From Gammaproteobacteria bacterium (GTDB lineage: Bacteria > Pseudomonadota > Gammaproteobacteria > Pseudomonadales > Azotimanducaceae), in NCBI GenBank assembly GCA_003228415.1, contig QIDL01000485.1:1-8680 (forward strand): a stretch of DNA of 8,680 nt, in the 5' to 3' direction. Both the position numbers and the translations under genes were made by a program. This document shows positions 6,112 to 8,680 of this stretch, in pieces. The notes under the pieces are model-generated. The model was not told the origin of the DNA, searched no databases, and was given only the letters and a program-made list of their open reading frames with translations. How positions within the stretch are numbered: the first letter of the stretch is position 1; the number at the start of each line of letters is the position of its first letter.

Positions 6112-6948
6112 TCAATCCAGACCGAGCTTGGTAGCCAGATCATCACCACCACGAGGCGTCGGGCCCAATCCACGGACACCGAACCCACCGTCATGATTCA
6201 ACACCGCACCGGTAGCCGGTACATTGTCCTGGCGCGAGGCGAAAAAGACATAGGCCCCGGCATACTCCGCCGGAGTTGGCATTCTGCCGAGCGGCACGAA
6301 TCCGGCCGCGCCCGCCTCCATCGCCTGGCCGGGAAACTCCCGGTTCTCGAATCCCAGGCTCGCGGGCCCGTGCAACTGCGTAGCGATGGCGCCGGGAGCC
6401 ACACCGTTGACACGGACATGGGGGGCAAGTTCGTAGGCCAACTGACGAACGAGCCCGACCACCGCATGTTTGGTCGCCGTGTACAGCGCCCCGCCACCAT
6501 TCGGCAGAAATCCTGCGTTTGATACGGTATAGAGCAACGACCCTTTACTTTCTACCAGCGGACGCAGTGCGGCCTTGGAAAGCAGCAGATAACCGAGCAC
6601 GTTGACCTGGAACATCTCGTCAAAGACCTCACCGAGGGTTGCTCCCGGCAGTTCGACCAGAGGAACCGAGTAGTCCCAGATACCGGCATTGCCGATGGCA
6701 CAGTCGAGCCGTCCAAACCGTTCGAGACAGGCGGATACCACTCGCTGGTTATCGTCATAGGAGCGAACGTCGCCGACCACGCAGACAATCTGATCATCGA
6801 ATCGGTCCCGTAGCGCCGCGCAACCTGGCTCGGAGCGATCCAGTACCGCAATTTTTGCGCCTTCATCGATGAAACGTTCGACCAGGGCGACCCCCAGGCC
6901 GGAAGCACCACCTGTGATCAGCACAATTTGATCGGTCAATCGGCCCAT
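6112..6948 (-). CDS. bphB-like: cis-Dihydrodiol dehydrogenase, BphB/TodD-type short-chain dehydrogenase
   Basis: This 278-residue classical short-chain dehydrogenase closely resembles BphB, the cis-2,3-dihydrobiphenyl-2,3-diol dehydrogenase. That family oxidises the cis-dihydrodiol made by a ring dioxygenase to a catechol with NAD+. Motifs are TGGASGLG (12-19), Asp37 in VLD at the end of strand 2 (favouring NAD), VVGDVRS (58-63), NAGIWDYS (87-94), catalytic Ser143 in TVSNAGFLPNGGG, and the YTATK catalytic pair Tyr156/Lys160. The stretch KHAVVGLVRQLAYELAPHVR and the C-terminal VPATGAVLNHDGGFGVRG are strongly BphB-like. It sits 17 bases after the dioxygenase beta-subunit gene, as in known aromatic operons. 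There is no visible Shine-Dalgarno before its ATG (the spacer is CT-rich), so translation may depend on ribosomes arriving from the beta-subunit gene. The exact ring substrate is unknown. Confidence 0.9.
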   Translation of the reverse strand: MGRLTDQIVLITGGASGLGVALVERFIDEGAKIAVLDRSEPGCAALRDRFDDQIVCVVGDVRSYDDNQRVVSACLERFGRLDCAIGNAGIWDYSVPLVELPGATLGEVFDEMFQVNVLGYLLLSKAALRPLVESKGSLLYTVSNAGFLPNGGGALYTATKHAVVGLVRQLAYELAPHVRVNGVAPGAIATQLHGPASLGFENREFPGQAMEAGAAGFVPLGRMPTPAEYAGAYVFFASRQDNVPATGAVLNHDGGFGVRGLGPTPRGGDDLATKLGLD

Positions 6949-6965
6949 AGATCAGAAAAGAGGGC

Positions 6966-7499
6966 TTAGAAAAAATTACTCATGTTCTGGGAGAGGATAA
7001 CGGTCTGCTCCAGAAATATGTAGCGCCGGGCGAGTTTTAGAGCCCCGTCTTGCCGTCTCAGTACGTCCTCGCGGCGACCAATCCAGTTGTCTTCCTCGCT
7101 GTTGAGCCGGGTGCGGTAAAGCTGGAAATTCGTGGAAACGGTAATCTCATCCCCTTCGATGCCGATGATTCGTATGTTGCTCAGGAGGTGCCGGGTACGC
7201 GAAGGCGGATCCTCTGCCCAGGCGCGACCCACGCCCAGACGCTGCACGCGCAATGTGAGCGTTTTTTTATCATCATCGAAAAATGCCATGGCCCCGGGCC
7301 TGGTAAACTCGTTGTCTACATCGCGTGCGGTGGTGGTTCGGCGAATCGGCATCCAATAGTGGATGTCATCGGTCAGAAGCGTCAGCCAATCCTCGTAGCG
7401 ACGTTCATCCAGAAGGCTCGCTTCCCGATACAGAAACTCCTCAGCCTCGAATTTGAGCAGCATTCGTTGCTGCAGACTCAAATTTTCATAAGCCGTCAT
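6966..7499 (-). CDS. Aromatic-ring-hydroxylating dioxygenase, beta subunit
   Basis: This 177-residue protein fits the small beta subunits (BphA2/XylY/BenB type) of Rieske non-haem iron dioxygenases in length and sequence. It has an N-terminal helix pair with FEAEEFLYREASLLDERRYEDWL, then LLTDDIHYWMPIRRT (41-55), RTRHLLSNIRI (101-111), and the C-terminal GRREDVLRRQDGALKLARRYIFLEQTVI. The fold is a SnoaL/NTF2-like cone. The subunit binds no metal and mainly stabilises the alpha3beta3 hexamer, sometimes influencing substrate choice. Its ATG overlaps the alpha-subunit stop by one base (TGATG), the usual arrangement for equimolar subunits. It acts in the cytoplasm with the alpha subunit, and the dehydrogenase next downstream uses the product. 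Confidence 0.92.
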   Translation of the reverse strand: MTAYENLSLQQRMLLKFEAEEFLYREASLLDERRYEDWLTLLTDDIHYWMPIRRTTTARDVDNEFTRPGAMAFFDDDKKTLTLRVQRLGVGRAWAEDPPSRTRHLLSNIRIIGIEGDEITVSTNFQLYRTRLNSEEDNWIGRREDVLRRQDGALKLARRYIFLEQTVILSQNMSNFF

Positions 7500-8680
7500 C
7501 AGATCGTTCCTGTGGGCGCCGGTGAGTGGTTCTTTATCAACTCATCCCAGTTGTCTGCCTGCATCCACTCCTGCCAGGCGCGATAGGTCCAGAATTGCCC
7601 GTGTTCGTTCACCACGGTTTCGATCCGGCTCTGGCCGGATGCATCTTCTTCAATCCGATCGTGACCCCGGCCCATTGCATAGTTCAACGGTCGGGTCTTG
7701 GTGATCGTGCCTTTGGCGCCACGTGTGGAGTGGCTCCAGTTTTCGCCGTCGTCCTGCTCCAGGAGCCCCGCAGGGCCGAACATGTGGTTGGCCGCATACA
7801 TGGACATCCGCCGCCCTTCCTCATCGAGGTCTTTCGGCATGAGTGTGAACCACCACAGCTCCGTCTCCAGCGGTCCACGCGGAATGCGCAAACACACCTG
7901 CCGGGTCAGGGTTACCCACAGGTTTGGAAAGATGTTCGGGTGCCCGAATGAGCGTGAGCCAACGGGTACCAGATCCTCTCGCACCTTGTCATCGAGTCGC
8001 CGGGCCGCCGGCAGGTCGTACCATTGCTCAGGACCATCGCCACCGTCGGCCCGCGCCTTGAACTCGGCCATTTGCGCTTCCGAGATGCCGGGTCCGCCAA
8101 TGCCGTGGCCATACTCTCCGAGAATGACCATCTGGTCTTCCGGAGCCATCGACGCCTCGGCAAGGATGCCCACACGCATCGCGGATCCGTGACTGACCTT
8201 CACGTGATACCAGTCATAGAGGTTATCGACAGCCAGTTTCCAGTTACACTTCAGGCGATTCTTCTGAATGCCATCCACCACTTCGATATCGCGCTGCGAT
8301 GTCACCATATCGATACCCAGCCTGCCTACCCAGCCGAGATATTCCGCGAGGGGTGGTGCGCCGGGATCGAGCGTGGCGAAAACGAATCCCTTGTAGCAGT
8401 CGACCTGAGCGGCCTTGGCCAGGCCCCACTCACTCTTGTCGATGTCGTCCCGATAGAACTTATCTTCCCCGGGCATCCCCACCAGACGGCCATCCAGGTC
8501 AAAATTCCAGCCGTGATAAGAACACAGAAAGCTGTTGGTCCTGCCTTGTTCCGCCCGGCACACCGTATTGCCGCGGTGAGGGCAGGAATTGAGTAATACC
8601 TGGACCTTCAGGTTGCGATCGCGGACTGCAATCACCTCGTCTTCGCCGATGTAATTCATGAAGAAGCTGCCGATCTCCGG
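7499..8680 (-). CDS. Aromatic-ring-hydroxylating dioxygenase, alpha (catalytic) subunit, N-terminus beyond the window
   Basis: The visible 393 codons contain both metal sites of a Rieske dioxygenase catalytic subunit. Counted from the internal ATG at 8657-8659, the [2Fe-2S] ligands are Cys26/His28 (SCPHRG) and Cys46/His49 (CSYHGW), with the standard 17-residue spacing. The mononuclear iron site is in VDNLYDWYHVKVSH (His152, His157, with Asp149 as the electron-transfer Asp). The third ligand is one of the Asp pair at 303-304 in FGPAGLLEQDDGENW, a motif shared with biphenyl/toluene-type enzymes. The frame stays open through PEIGSFF to the right edge, and family members are about 430-460 residues, so the ATG at 8659 is internal and some 40-60 residues are missing. 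The enzyme adds O2 across an aromatic ring to give a cis-dihydrodiol. Its ferredoxin and reductase partners are not in this window. The substrate cannot be read from the sequence. Confidence 0.92.
   Translation of the reverse strand, partial: PEIGSFFMNYIGEDEVIAVRDRNLKVQVLLNSCPHRGNTVCRAEQGRTNSFLCSYHGWNFDLDGRLVGMPGEDKFYRDDIDKSEWGLAKAAQVDCYKGFVFATLDPGAPPLAEYLGWVGRLGIDMVTSQRDIEVVDGIQKNRLKCNWKLAVDNLYDWYHVKVSHGSAMRVGILAEASMAPEDQMVILGEYGHGIGGPGISEAQMAEFKARADGGDGPEQWYDLPAARRLDDKVREDLVPVGSRSFGHPNIFPNLWVTLTRQVCLRIPRGPLETELWWFTLMPKDLDEEGRRMSMYAANHMFGPAGLLEQDDGENWSHSTRGAKGTITKTRPLNYAMGRGHDRIEEDASGQSRIETVVNEHGQFWTYRAWQEWMQADNWDELIKNHSPAPTGTI

Noticed and set aside
8024..8596. Plus-strand open frame of 190 codons opposite the dioxygenase alpha subunit
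   Set aside because: It lies antisense to conserved Rieske-domain sequence and shows no recognisable motif.

Overview
The window looks like a moderately GC-rich proteobacterial chromosome with dense gene packing, overlapping start and stop codons and an aromatic-ring dioxygenase of the two-subunit type. A gammaproteobacterium, possibly environmental or marine, is my inference; nothing in the sequence fixes the taxon.

Left part (1-1910). A minus-strand membrane-protein fragment runs off the left edge (1-143). Just upstream of it is a small class I SAM-dependent methyltransferase (175-825), also minus. Divergent from that, on plus, is a wrecked secreted RidA-family gene (924-1171). A signal peptide has been joined out of frame to the C-terminal half of a RidA domain, apparently by an internal deletion. 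It is followed by a redoxin-fold protein whose active site (TCPP) resembles the iodothyronine deiodinase family with Cys in place of Sec (1212-1910).

Right part (2012-8680). Seven genes lie head to tail on the minus strand with very short gaps (overlaps of 8 and 1 nt; gaps of 16, 33, 54 and 17 nt), so they probably form one operon read from right to left. In transcription order they are: ring-hydroxylating dioxygenase alpha subunit (5' end beyond the window), beta subunit, a BphB-type cis-dihydrodiol dehydrogenase, a SAM-dependent methyltransferase, a glycerophosphodiester phosphodiesterase (GDPD)-like protein, a class III PLP enzyme of the ethanolamine-phosphate / 5-phosphohydroxylysine phospho-lyase type, and an APH-fold small-molecule kinase.

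The first three form an aromatic dihydroxylation and rearomatisation module. The last two form a 'phosphorylate an amino alcohol, then eliminate phosphate and ammonia' module, possibly fed by the GDPD-like protein. Finding these two modules in one operon is the most interesting feature of the window. The GDPD-like gene is odd in two further ways: it seems to start at ACG after a perfect Shine-Dalgarno sequence, and it lacks the usual His-Arg and Glu of the GDPD active site.

No ferredoxin, ferredoxin reductase, ring-cleavage enzyme, regulator, RNA gene, insertion sequence or CRISPR array is visible. No stretch longer than about 110 bases lacks a gene.
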